Of a DNA stretch of 27,881 nucleotides, positions 15,027 through 25,205 are shown piece by piece. Positions within the stretch are counted from its first letter, which is position 1, and every line of letters begins with the position of its first letter. Source of the DNA: an uncultured Planctomycetia bacterium (lineage in GTDB: Bacteria > Planctomycetota > UBA1135 > GCA-002686595). The position numbers and the translations under genes were made by a program. Below the pieces are notes generated by a model that was given only the letters and a program-made list of their open reading frames with translations, ran no database searches and was not told the DNA's origin. Where the stretch lies: NCBI GenBank assembly GCA_937952135.1, contig CALFYL010000423.1, positions 1-27,881 on the forward strand, read 5' to 3'.

Positions 15027-15084
15027 CGACCGATTCGCCTCTCGACCGATCCGACCACTCGACCGATCCGCACGCCCCGATCCG
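15027..15084 (+). repeat. Direct-repeat array CGACCGATYCG upstream of rplM
   Basis: CGACCGATTCG (15027-15037), CGACCGATCCG (15043-15053), CGACCGATCCG (15060-15070) and a partial CCCGATCCG (15076-15084) follow each other at 14-17-bp steps, ending 8 bp before the rplM start. The middle two share a 13-bp identical core (CTCGACCGATCCG) with a 17-bp period. Confidence 0.7.
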
Positions 15085-15092
15085 ACGCACCG

Positions 15093-15527
15093 ATGAAGTC
15101 CACTTTCGTTCGTACCGCTGACGCGCAAGAGCGCTGGCTCCTGTTCGACGCCTCGGAGCACACCCTCGGTCGCATGGCCTCGAAGATCGCGGTGCACTTG
15201 ATGGGCAAGGACCGTCCGACCTACACCGCGGGCCAGCTCACCGGCGCGCACGTGGTCGTGCTGAACGCCGCGAAGGTGCGCACGACCGGCATCAAGGACC
15301 AGACCAAGCAGTACGCCCACTACACCGGGTACACCAGCGGTCGCAAGCTCGTGTCGATGGAGCGCGTGCGCGCCAACCGCCCCGAGGACCTCGTGTCCCT
15401 CGCCGTGCGCCGCATGTTGCCCAAGACGCGCCTCGGCCACGACATGTTGCGCCGCCTGAAGGTCTACCCGGGCCTCGAGCACCCGCACATCGCGCAGAAG
15501 CCCGTCAAGGTCGCCGCGACGCGCTGA
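15093..15527 (+). CDS. rplM: 50S ribosomal protein L13
   Basis: The 144-aa product matches L13 over its full usual length (about 142). Family hallmarks are RWLLFDASEHTLGRMASKIA (residues 14-33), GKDRPTYTAGQLTGAHVVVL, the YTGYTSG segment and VRRMLPKTRLGHDMLRRLKV near the C-terminus. L13 is an early-assembling protein of the large subunit and represses its own operon in some bacteria. The ATG at 15093 is the start that gives the normal N-terminus; the frame is open upstream into the repeat-rich leader. No Shine-Dalgarno sequence is present. It is followed after 56 bp by rpsI, the standard bacterial pairing. Confidence 0.98.
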   Translation: MKSTFVRTADAQERWLLFDASEHTLGRMASKIAVHLMGKDRPTYTAGQLTGAHVVVLNAAKVRTTGIKDQTKQYAHYTGYTSGRKLVSMERVRANRPEDLVSLAVRRMLPKTRLGHDMLRRLKVYPGLEHPHIAQKPVKVAATR

Positions 15528-15583
15528 GCGCGCGCCCGACACTCTCGTTCAAAGCTCGAGCCGCAACTCGAATCTCTCACCCC

Positions 15584-15979
15584 ATGACCAAGACCAACTT
15601 CACCCTGGGCCTGGGCCGTCGCAAGACCGCCGTCGCCCGCGTTCGCATCACCCCCGGCGCCGGCGCTTTCGTCGTCAACGGCCGGCCGATGAAAGAGTTC
15701 TTCCCCGTGCTCGAGCACCAGATGCGCGCGCTCGCGCCGCTGAAGGCGACCGAGACCCTGGAACAGTACGACGTGTTCTGCCGCGTCGACGGCGGCGGCA
15801 ACCTCGGCCAGGCGGATGCGGTGCGCCAGGGACTTTCGCGCGCGCTCAAGACCGTCAACCCCGCCGTTGACGGCGTGCTGCGCGCCGGCGGACACCTGAC
15901 GCGCGACAGCCGCATGAAGGAACGCAAGAAGTACGGCCGTCGCGGCGCCCGTCGCGGCTTCCAGTTCAGCAAGCGCTGA
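15584..15979 (+). CDS. rpsI: 30S ribosomal protein S9
   Basis: The 131-aa protein shows the S9 signature: GLGRRKTAVARVRITPGAG at the start, the NGRP and GGGNLGQADAVRQGLSRAL segments, and the C-terminal tail ERKKYGRRGARRGFQFSKR, whose final Lys-Arg reaches the P-site tRNA. Length and order match the family. It follows rplM and has no Shine-Dalgarno sequence. A hairpin 30 bp past its stop (16010-16026) probably ends the operon. Confidence 0.98.
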   Translation: MTKTNFTLGLGRRKTAVARVRITPGAGAFVVNGRPMKEFFPVLEHQMRALAPLKATETLEQYDVFCRVDGGGNLGQADAVRQGLSRALKTVNPAVDGVLRAGGHLTRDSRMKERKKYGRRGARRGFQFSKR

Positions 15980-16009
15980 TCGATCTTTCGCGCGCCTGCG
16001 CTCTCGACA

Positions 16010-16026
16010 CGCGAGCTCGGCTCGCG
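16010..16026 (+). terminator. Hairpin after rpsI
   Basis: CGCGAGC and GCTCGCG form a perfect 7-bp stem around a 3-nt loop, 30 bp after the rpsI stop. There is no T-tract. The remaining 180 bp to yebC shows no other clear feature. Confidence 0.45.
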
Positions 16027-16205
16027 AGTTCGAGTGCGCGCCGCGCGCGCGAAGCCATCCACGGCCGCGGTCGTCGCGCGACCCTCGTCGCCCGCCGAAC
16101 GCGGCCGCGTCGTTCCGGCAGCGAGGCGCCGGGGCGAGCGGCTCTCGACGGCCTCGCGCGCGACGGCTGTCCGTTCGCTCGACTCTCCGCACCGAGGCTT
16201 CCTCC

Positions 16206-16958
16206 ATGGCCGGCCACAGTCACTCCGCCAACATCGCGCGCCGCAAGGGCGCGGTCGACGCCAAGCGCGGCAAGGTGTTCTCCAAGCTCTCGCGCGCCAT
16301 CATTTCCGCGGCGCGGCAAGGGGGCGGAGACCCCAAGACCAACCTGAAGCTCGTGTACGCCATCGAGAAGGCGCGCGCGGCGAACATGCCCAAGGACACG
16401 ATCAAGGGCGCGATCGAGCGGGGCACGGGGGCGAAGAGCGGCGACGACTTCGCCGAGATCAGCTACGAGGGCTACGGACCCGGCGGCGTGGCGCTCGTCG
16501 TGTGCTGCCTGACCGACAACCGCCACCGCACCGCGCCCGACATCAAGTACGGATTCGACCGCGGCGGCGGCAACCTGGGCGCGCCGGGTTCCGTGCTGTT
16601 CCTGTTCGATTTCAAGAGCGTGATCGCGATCGAAGCGGCCGGCCGCGACGAGGACGCGCTCACGGAACTCGCGCTCGACGTCGGGGCCGAGGACGTGCAG
16701 CTCGAGGGCGACACGGCGGTGCTCTACGCGGCGGCGACGGACTTCATCTCGGTCAAGGCGGCGCTCGAAGCCAAGGAAGAGAAGTTCCTGTCCGCCGCGC
16801 TCGAGTACGTGCCCAAGTCGCGCACGGCCGTCACCGACAAGGAGGACGCGCGCAAGCTGCTGAAGCTGATCGAGACCTTGGAAGACAACGAGGACGTGCA
16901 GAACGTGTTCTCGAACTACGACATGCCGGCCGAGTGGCTCGAGGAATTCGGCGGCTGA
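16206..16958 (+). CDS. yebC: YebC/PmpR-family protein
   Basis: The 250-aa product has the family's usual length and hallmarks: N-terminal AGHSHSANIARRKGAVDAKR (residues 2-21), GGGDPKTNLKLVYAIEKARA, NMPKDTIKGAIERGTG, YEGYGPGGVALVV and the NRTA-like NRHRTAPDIKY. Members bind DNA as regulators or act on ribosomes stalled at proline stretches. The normal GHSHW reads GHSHS here, a visible change in an otherwise conserved N-terminus. The start is supported by GAGG about 9 bp upstream. A GC hairpin directly follows the stop (16959-16974). Confidence 0.97.
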   Translation: MAGHSHSANIARRKGAVDAKRGKVFSKLSRAIISAARQGGGDPKTNLKLVYAIEKARAANMPKDTIKGAIERGTGAKSGDDFAEISYEGYGPGGVALVVCCLTDNRHRTAPDIKYGFDRGGGNLGAPGSVLFLFDFKSVIAIEAAGRDEDALTELALDVGAEDVQLEGDTAVLYAAATDFISVKAALEAKEEKFLSAALEYVPKSRTAVTDKEDARKLLKLIETLEDNEDVQNVFSNYDMPAEWLEEFGG

Positions 16959-16974
16959 GCGGCCTCCCGGCCGC
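16959..16974 (+). terminator. Hairpin directly after yebC
   Basis: GCGGCC-TCCC-GGCCGC, a 6-bp stem with a 4-nt loop, starts at the base after the yebC stop. No T-tract follows. Confidence 0.4.
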
Positions 16975-17016
16975 GAGAGTGCGGCCGGCGTCCCGTGCGC
17001 TCCGCGAAGCCGCCCC

Positions 17017-17045
17017 TTGACGCGCGGCGCGCAATTCCTTGTGCT
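17017..17045 (+). promoter_or_regulatory. Candidate promoter of the degenerate GGDEF gene
   Basis: TTGACG (17017-17022, 5 of 6 to the -35 consensus) is followed after 17 bp by TGTGCT (17040-17045, 3 of 6). The start codon is about 55 bp further on. The -35 is good; the -10 is weak. Confidence 0.35.
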
Positions 17046-17099
17046 CCCTCCCCGGCGCTTCTCGGCCGCTCCCCTTCTTCCACTTAGAGCCAGGCGACG

Positions 17100-18092
17100 A
17101 TGGTCAAGGCAAAGACGAACCCCAAGCGCGCGAAGGCGCGCGGCACGGCCACCTCCAGCGCGGCGCGCACGCTCCGTTGGGTCGGCCCCGCATCGACCGC
17201 CGCGACCGCCGCGCGCAGCGCTGTGGAAGCCCTCGACGGCTGGCGTTTCGCTCCCAGCGAATCCGCCGCGGCGCTCGCGGCCAAGCCGCCGGCGCGCGGG
17301 GACGTCATCGTGATCGACGCCATGCTGGGCGACACGAACGCCTACGAGTTGTGCCGCGCGTGGGTCGGCAAGTCGGGATGCCGCACGTTCATCTGCACGG
17401 ACGCCGACGCGCGTCTGGCCGAGGGCATCGCGCAGTTCTGCGGAGCGACCGGCGTGCTGCCGACGAAGATCAGCCCCGCAGCGTTGCGCCGCGCGCTGGG
17501 CGGCGCCGAACCCAAGGCCGCTCTCCCGAGCGCGCCGTCCGCGGCCGCGCGCGCCAAGGCGCCGAAGAAGCCGAGCTTCCCGCGCAGCCGCATGCGCGAC
17601 ATGTCGGGCGCCATCGACACCGAACTCGTGGGCGCGATCACCGACCCCGAGACGAACCTCTTCAACTACGCGTTTCTCAACTACAAGCTCGACGAGGAGT
17701 TCAAGCGCGCGCAGCGTTTCGGTCAGCCGCTCTCGTGCGTGCTGGTCGGGATCGACGGCGAGTGCGAGACGCAGACCTTGCGCGAGCTTTCGGGCATCTT
17801 CCTCTCGGCGTCGCGCGACACCGACGTGCTCGGTCGCTTCGACCAGACCTCGTTCCTGTTCTTCCTGCCCGCCACCGGCCCGGACGGCGCGCGCATCATG
17901 GCGGAGCGCGTGGTCGAGCAGGCGCGCAAGCAGAAGCTCACGGATGTCCTCGGCGACGCGCTCGGACTCGCGGTCGGCATCGCGTCGACTCCGCACGCCA
18001 AGATCCAGCGCCGCGAGGACTTGTTCGCCGTGGCGCGCAAGGCGTTCCTCACGGCGCAGCGCAAGGGCGGCGGCGTGGCGGTCGGCACCTGA
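17100..18092 (+). CDS. Receiver-like plus degenerate GGDEF-domain protein
   Basis: The 330-aa protein has a basic N-terminal tail, a response-regulator-like domain (about 24-135), an Ala/Pro/Lys linker (about 136-165) and a GGDEF-fold domain (about 180-330). In the first, VIVIDAMLGDTNAYELCRAW (69-88) keeps the phospho-acceptor-like Asp73 and LPTKISPAALRRAL keeps the switch-region Lys, but the N-terminal acidic pair is missing (WVGPAS). In the second, TDPETNLFNYAFLNYKLDEE aligns with the start of a GGDEF domain, but the active-site loop reads RFDQTSF (246-252) where RYGGDEF is expected, so cyclic-di-GMP synthesis is unlikely. It may bind a nucleotide or a partner protein. It follows yebC by 141 bp with its own candidate promoter. 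The fold call is fairly sure, inactivity is likely. Confidence 0.88.
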   Translation: MVKAKTNPKRAKARGTATSSAARTLRWVGPASTAATAARSAVEALDGWRFAPSESAAALAAKPPARGDVIVIDAMLGDTNAYELCRAWVGKSGCRTFICTDADARLAEGIAQFCGATGVLPTKISPAALRRALGGAEPKAALPSAPSAAARAKAPKKPSFPRSRMRDMSGAIDTELVGAITDPETNLFNYAFLNYKLDEEFKRAQRFGQPLSCVLVGIDGECETQTLRELSGIFLSASRDTDVLGRFDQTSFLFFLPATGPDGARIMAERVVEQARKQKLTDVLGDALGLAVGIASTPHAKIQRREDLFAVARKAFLTAQRKGGGVAVGT

Positions 18093-18246
18093 GCGACCCG
18101 TTCGGTCGGGCCCGAGTCGGCGGCAGCGCAAAACTCGTGCATCGAGCGCGTGCTTTGGCGGCGCGCCGCCTAACCTAGGCGCGTCCCTCGGACTGCTTCG
18201 GCCGACTCACGGGCCGCGGCGGCGTGATCCCCACCGAAAGCTGGCC

Positions 18247-19788
18247 ATGCGTCGACCCCAAATGCTCTTCGCCTTCGCGCTGCTCCTCGGCGCGAGCTCG
18301 TTCGCCTCGTCGTCCTCGTTCCGTGCCGCCGGCCCGAGCTCGAACTCCACTTCGGCCTCGAGTTCGGCGCTGGCTCCGACCGCGGGTGCGACCGGCAACC
18401 TCGCGATCGCGCTCGACGCCATCCGCACGGACAACATCCGTTCGGACATCTTCTTCATCGCCAGCGACGAACTCGAAGGCCGCGACACTCCGAGCGCCGG
18501 CCAGCGCATCGCGGCGCGCTACATCCGCGCGCGGCTCGAGCGCCTCGGGTTTCAACCCGGCGCCGAGAACGGCTACCTCTACGAGTATCCGCTGCTGCTT
18601 CCGCGCCTGGACGAGTCGAAGTCCGCGACGAAGTTCACGGCCGCCGGCGTCGAGCAGGAGTGGAAGCTCGGCGTCGACTTCTTCCTTCAGGCGCGCGGTC
18701 TGAAGGCGGCCGATCTCGAAGGCGAAGTGGTGTTCTGCGGCTCCGGGCGCCGGAGCGACGTGCCGAAGAACGTCGCGGGCAAGTGGGCGCTGTGCTTCGA
18801 CGAAGGCAAGACCCTCGGCGATGTGGAGAAAGCGCTCACGGAAGCCGGCGCGATCGGCGTGCTGTTCACGCCCGGCCCTGAGTACGACAAGAAGCCTTAT
18901 GCCGAGCGCTTCGCGAACGAACTGAGGAGCCTCGCCGCGGCGGATGTGACGTGGCCGGTGACGAGGCGCGATTCCGAACCGAGCGTTCCGCTGCTGATGG
19001 TGACGCCCGAGGCGGCGGCGCGGCTCGCGCCCGAAGCGGTGGGTGAGAACGCCAAGAAGTCGATCAAGTCCGGGCACGTACTCGCGGCGCGTTTCGCGCA
19101 CAAGCGTGCGTTCGTCGGGGACGACGGGATCGTGCAGTGCGAGAACGTGTGCGGCTTCTGGCCCGGCTCGGACCCCAAGCTCAAGGACGAAGTCATCGTC
19201 ATCTCGGCGCACTACGACCACGTGGGCTGGCGCGGGCGGACGCGGGAGATCCACAACGGCGCGGACGACAACGGCTCGGGAACGACCGGCTTGCTCGCGC
19301 TCGCCGAAGCCCTCGTCGCGCACGGGCCGCTGCGCCGTTCGGTGCTGCTGGTGTGGGTCTCCGGCGAAGAGAAGGGGCTCTACGGTTCCAAGGCGTGGAC
19401 CGAGAAGCCGTGGCTGCCGGGCGACGCGCGCGCCGTGTGCAACATCAACATCGACATGATCGGCCGCAATGCGCCGGACAAGTTGCTCATCACGCCGACG
19501 AAGAAGCGCGCGGAGTACAACGGGCTCGTGCGCATCGCCGAGGACGAGTGCGCGAAGGAGGGCTTCCCGACGCTCGGGAGCTGCGACACCTACTGGGATC
19601 GCTCCGACCACGCGAACTTCGCGCGCAACCTCAAGATCCCGGTGGCCTTCCTGTTCTCCGACGTGCACGAGGACTACCACAAGCCCGGCGACGACGCGGA
19701 GAAGATCGACTACGACAAGATCCGCCGCGTCGCGCGCCTCGTGATGCGCGTCATCGCCAACCTGCAGGACGACCAACTCAAGCTCTGA
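18247..19788 (+). CDS. Exported M28-family zinc aminopeptidase with PA-like insert
   Basis: The 513-aa protein has a signal peptide (1-22) and a Ser/Ala-rich linker. An N-terminal region follows (about 53-115, with ASDELEGRDTPSAGQRIAAR typical of M28 proteins), then a protease-associated-like insert (about 150-290) and the catalytic domain. The two-zinc centre is complete: H322 in SAHYDHVG (D324 beside it), D340/D341 in NGADDNGSGT, E374-E375 in SGEEKGLYG, D403 in NIDMIGR and H478 in HEDYHKPGDD. It probably trims peptides in the periplasm or outside the cell. The ATG at 18247 is chosen because the signal peptide begins there. No Shine-Dalgarno sequence. TAACCT at about 18172 inside a small palindrome (CGCCT-AACCT-AGGCG) might be its -10. 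It converges on ppdK, with a strong hairpin between them. Confidence 0.95.
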   Translation: MRRPQMLFAFALLLGASSFASSSSFRAAGPSSNSTSASSSALAPTAGATGNLAIALDAIRTDNIRSDIFFIASDELEGRDTPSAGQRIAARYIRARLERLGFQPGAENGYLYEYPLLLPRLDESKSATKFTAAGVEQEWKLGVDFFLQARGLKAADLEGEVVFCGSGRRSDVPKNVAGKWALCFDEGKTLGDVEKALTEAGAIGVLFTPGPEYDKKPYAERFANELRSLAAADVTWPVTRRDSEPSVPLLMVTPEAAARLAPEAVGENAKKSIKSGHVLAARFAHKRAFVGDDGIVQCENVCGFWPGSDPKLKDEVIVISAHYDHVGWRGRTREIHNGADDNGSGTTGLLALAEALVAHGPLRRSVLLVWVSGEEKGLYGSKAWTEKPWLPGDARAVCNINIDMIGRNAPDKLLITPTKKRAEYNGLVRIAEDECAKEGFPTLGSCDTYWDRSDHANFARNLKIPVAFLFSDVHEDYHKPGDDAEKIDYDKIRRVARLVMRVIANLQDDQLKL

Positions 19789-19826
19789 GCTGAACCCGTT
19801 CTGAGCGGACGTCTTCCGTTTCGAAT

Positions 19827-19871
19827 CACGGCCTGGGCTCTCTCCGCAGCGCGGCGGGAGCGCAGGCCGTG
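19827..19871. terminator. Bidirectional terminator between the M28 peptidase and ppdK
   Basis: CACGGCCTG (19827-19835) pairs with CAGGCCGTG (19863-19871). After one G-G mismatch an inner 11-bp stem (19837-19847 with 19851-19861, one mismatch and one wobble) closes a 3-nt loop. The 45-nt hairpin lies midway between two convergent stop codons, 38 bp after one and 18 bp before the other. Confidence 0.75.
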
Positions 19872-19889
19872 TCGCTGTCCAGCGCTCGC

Positions 19890-22724
<2,835 letters not shown>

Positions 22725-22743
22725 GGGCGGGGGGATGCTGGAA

Positions 22744-23418
22744 TCAGTCGGGGGTGTCGAGAGGGGCCACCCCATCGATCTTCCAGCGGCGCTGGAGAAC
22801 GACGGAGGTCGCTGTGGAGAGGTCGATATCGGCCGACGGCAGCGGCAGTCTTGCCACGAGGTCCGCGCCTCCGGACGCGCGCGGCTCGAGCGCGAGCCGG
22901 CTCGCGAAGTCCGTGGCTTCCTCCGCGAGGATCAGGTCGCCGGCGGAAATTCGAAAAGTTTCCTCTCGCACCAGGTTTACACGGTACGTACGGCCTGCGA
23001 GTCGCACGTCCACGTCATGTCGTTCGTCCCCACGCGCCATCTCCGCCACCACCTTCGGCGTGGCAAAAAGTTCCAGCCAAGGTTGGCTTCGCGCGAGGTC
23101 CTCGCGCGCTTCGGCGTAGGTGAAGAACGAGATCTGGTTGCGAGCCGTGAAGTCCGCACTGAAGCATCGGTACTCGAGGTCGTGAAGCCCCGCGCGCATG
23201 TAGGCGCCGAAGGCCTCGACCGTCGCCCGCGGGGTGTCCAGGTTGGCGTGCGCGACCGCCTCGAGCTTCGGTCCGCAGCGGCACGCGCCGGTGAGCGCGA
23301 CCGCCAGGGCCGCTGCGACCAGCCCTGCCCGCCGGTGGGCGCTCGGGAGCTGGGTCACGCGCCGAGCTTCCGTTCGTTGGATCGCGGGGAATCGAGTCGT
23401 CGCCGGAAGTCGAGTCAT
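22744..23418 (-). CDS. Small predicted lipoprotein of unknown function
   Basis: The product (224 aa from the ATG at 23418) carries a lipoprotein signal: VAAALAVALTGAC with Cys46. Because the n-region would be about 30 residues, the in-frame GTG at 23358 (204 aa, Cys26) may be the true start. The mature part resembles small proteins in which an N-terminal helix (TPRATVEAFGAYMRAGLHDL) precedes a mixed alpha/beta domain; it ends RRWKIDGVAPLDTPD. The overall look is of an NTF2-like or DUF4878-like secreted domain, but this is a guess. It lies directly upstream of ppdK (19 bp), which does not suggest a shared function. A minus-strand TAGCAT (23473-23468) could be its -10. Confidence 0.8.
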   Translation of the reverse strand: MTRLPATTRFPAIQRTEARRVTQLPSAHRRAGLVAAALAVALTGACRCGPKLEAVAHANLDTPRATVEAFGAYMRAGLHDLEYRCFSADFTARNQISFFTYAEAREDLARSQPWLELFATPKVVAEMARGDERHDVDVRLAGRTYRVNLVREETFRISAGDLILAEEATDFASRLALEPRASGGADLVARLPLPSADIDLSTATSVVLQRRWKIDGVAPLDTPD

Positions 23419-23534
23419 GGTGGGGGCTCGGTCGAGGGGCTGGGGCGCTCGGGCGCTCCGCGCGGCGATGCTACCCTCACCGCTTCCGCCAGCCGCATGT
23501 CCGAGCCCGGTTCCGCACCGGTTCGGATCGAGCT

Positions 23535-23606
23535 CCCGTTCCCGTCGCTTTCCCGTTCGAGCCCGTTCCGTGCTCGTTTTCGCGCCCGTTCCTGTCGCGC
23601 CCGTTC
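23535..23606. repeat. Five copies of CCCGTTC in 72 bp upstream of the DUF1573 gene
   Basis: CCCGTTC occurs at 23535, 23552, 23562, 23585 and 23600 (first base of each copy), with two near-copies (CCGGTTC) just upstream near 23507-23525. The copies share neighbours such as GCG or GAG but are not in strict register. The 289 bp between the lipoprotein start (23418) and the DUF1573 start hold this array and the -10 at 23672, and no gene I can support. Confidence 0.7.
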
Positions 23607-23671
23607 CAGTCGATCGTGACCCCACCTGTGCGTCCGCGCCGTCGCGCTCGCAGATGCGCTGTCCGGTTGAC

Positions 23672-23677
23672 TACAAT
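23672..23677 (+). promoter_or_regulatory. Candidate -10 (TACAAT) of the DUF1573 gene
   Basis: TACAAT matches TATAAT at 5 of 6 positions and is preceded by TTGAC, giving an almost extended -10 context; no -35 is obvious 17 bp upstream. Transcription would start near 23684, only about 24 nt before the ATG at 23708. GGAG at 23693-23696 is the likely ribosome-binding site. Confidence 0.45.
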
Positions 23678-23707
23678 CGTCATCCTTTCCTCGGAGTGTC
23701 TAGTCGC

Positions 23708-25030
23708 ATGAACACGTCAACTTTGCAGCTCGTCCCCAGCGCTTCGGCGCTCTGCCTCGCGGCCCTGATCTGTCTGAGTCCCTCCGGCTCGGCGTTCGGC
23801 TCGACGCTCTCGTCCCAGGCGCCCGCGCGTCCGGCGCCGGTGGTCACCACGGGCGAAGTCGCCGTCGTGAACGCCGGGCAGGACGTGAAGCCCACCCAGA
23901 ACCCGCCGCGCCCCGAGGAGAAGCCCGTCGATTCTCCGACGCCGGTCCAAGGCCCCGCGCCGCGCCTGGAGTCGGGTGAGCTCGAGCACAACTTCGGTCG
24001 CGCGATCGAAGGCGAGAAGCTGACCCACGTCTTCAAGCTGAAGAGCGCGGGCCAGGCGGACCTGATCATCAACAGCGCCAAGCCCACGTGCGGTTGCACC
24101 GTCGCGAAGCTCGAAGTGCTGAAGGCCGACGGCTCGCGCGAGGTCTACAAGTTCGGCGACCTGCTGCCGCCGGGCACTGAGCTCTCGCTCGAAGCGCAAC
24201 TCGACACGAAGAACAAGACTTCGCAGGCGAGCAGCAAGATCAACGTGTACTGCAACGACCCGCGCCAGATCGTGACGCTGGGCCTGAACGCGATGGTCGA
24301 CACGTACTTCGCGATCACGCCGAACGCGATCCAGTTCGGCGACCTGTCGGTGGCCGACACGCAGGAGCGCACGTTCGAAGTGGCGGGCAAGAAGGCGGGC
24401 GGCTTCGCGCTCTCGCTGGAAGACAAGCCCAAGCCGGACGGCATGCAGATCCAGCTCACGCCGATCGAGCCCGACGCGGCCGGCAAGGCGAACCGCTGGA
24501 AGGTCACCGTCACGCTCGGCCCCGGAGCGCGCGAAGGCAACCTCGGCTACCCGATCAACCTGCGCTCGGACGAAACCGTCGCCGGCGCGGTCGCGGACGC
24601 AAACGGCCAATTGCCGACCTACGGGGCGACCGTGATGGTCACCGCGCGTGTGCAAGGCCTGATCAGCTTCGAACCGCAGTACCTCTCCTACGGCCTGGTC
24701 CGTCCGGGCCAGATCGTCGGCCGCAGCGTGACGCTGAAGACCTTCGACCCGAACTTCAACTTCAGCGACGTCAAGGTGCGCCTCTCCGGCCCGAACGATC
24801 AGAAGCCCGAGTTCCCGCACGCCGCGTCCTTCTCGCACGTGGTGAAGCCCGCCGCGGACAACAAGTCGGTGGTCATCGAGCTCACGCTCAACGGTCTGCC
24901 CGAAACGGTCGACGGCTCGTTCCAAGGCCGGCTGATCATCGAGACCGGGCACCCGCAGAAGCCCGAGCTCCAGATGCTCTTCTCCGGCGTTTGCCGTCCG
25001 GGCGTCAAGGCGCCCGCCGCTGGCGGTTGA
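23708..25030 (+). CDS. Exported DUF1573-domain protein
   Basis: The 440-aa protein has an N-terminal signal sequence (about 11-33), a Pro/Glu-rich linker (about 38-90) and a DUF1573 domain with the hallmark KPTCGCTVAKLEV (Cys128-Gly-Cys130) after SAGQADLIINSA. Two further immunoglobulin-like beta domains follow, each introduced by an F-G-L-type turn (IQFGDLSVADTQERTFEV and LSYGLVRPGQIVGRSVTL). DUF1573 proteins are secreted, abundant in Planctomycetota and Bacteroidota, and mostly uncharacterised. GGAG lies 11 bp before the ATG and a -10-like TACAAT about 30 bp upstream. A 12-bp-stem hairpin closes the gene (25099-25139), separating it from the pilus ATPases. The domain call is sure; function is unknown. 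Confidence 0.93.
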   Translation: MNTSTLQLVPSASALCLAALICLSPSGSAFGSTLSSQAPARPAPVVTTGEVAVVNAGQDVKPTQNPPRPEEKPVDSPTPVQGPAPRLESGELEHNFGRAIEGEKLTHVFKLKSAGQADLIINSAKPTCGCTVAKLEVLKADGSREVYKFGDLLPPGTELSLEAQLDTKNKTSQASSKINVYCNDPRQIVTLGLNAMVDTYFAITPNAIQFGDLSVADTQERTFEVAGKKAGGFALSLEDKPKPDGMQIQLTPIEPDAAGKANRWKVTVTLGPGAREGNLGYPINLRSDETVAGAVADANGQLPTYGATVMVTARVQGLISFEPQYLSYGLVRPGQIVGRSVTLKTFDPNFNFSDVKVRLSGPNDQKPEFPHAASFSHVVKPAADNKSVVIELTLNGLPETVDGSFQGRLIIETGHPQKPELQMLFSGVCRPGVKAPAAGG

Positions 25031-25098
25031 TCCGCGCCTCCCCGAGGGCGGGCCACCGGCTGGCGACCAGGCTCGCTCGATCCGACTTCGACTCTCCT

Positions 25099-25139
25099 CG
25101 CGCGCCCCGCGGACGTCTCCGACGCCGGCGGGGCGCGCG
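25099..25139 (+). terminator. 12-bp-stem terminator after the DUF1573 gene
   Basis: CGCGCGCCCCGC (25099-25110) and GCGGGGCGCGCG (25128-25139) are perfect inverted repeats with a 17-nt loop, followed by GCTTTCAC with three Ts. It is the strongest terminator candidate by stem length in the window, 69 bp after the stop. Confidence 0.75.
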
Positions 25140-25183
25140 GCTTTCACGCGCGCATCCGTAGCGCGGGGCCGTCACGCGGCTAG

Positions 25184-25189
25184 TAGACT
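25184..25189 (+). promoter_or_regulatory. Candidate -10 of the secretion ATPase gene
   Basis: TAGACT lies 16 bp before the ATG at 25206 and repeats the hexamer found before the radical SAM gene. The transcript would start only about 10 nt ahead of the start codon, so the mRNA could be nearly leaderless; there is no Shine-Dalgarno sequence. Confidence 0.3.
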
Positions 25190-25205
25190 CCCGCGCTCCA
25201 CAGCA

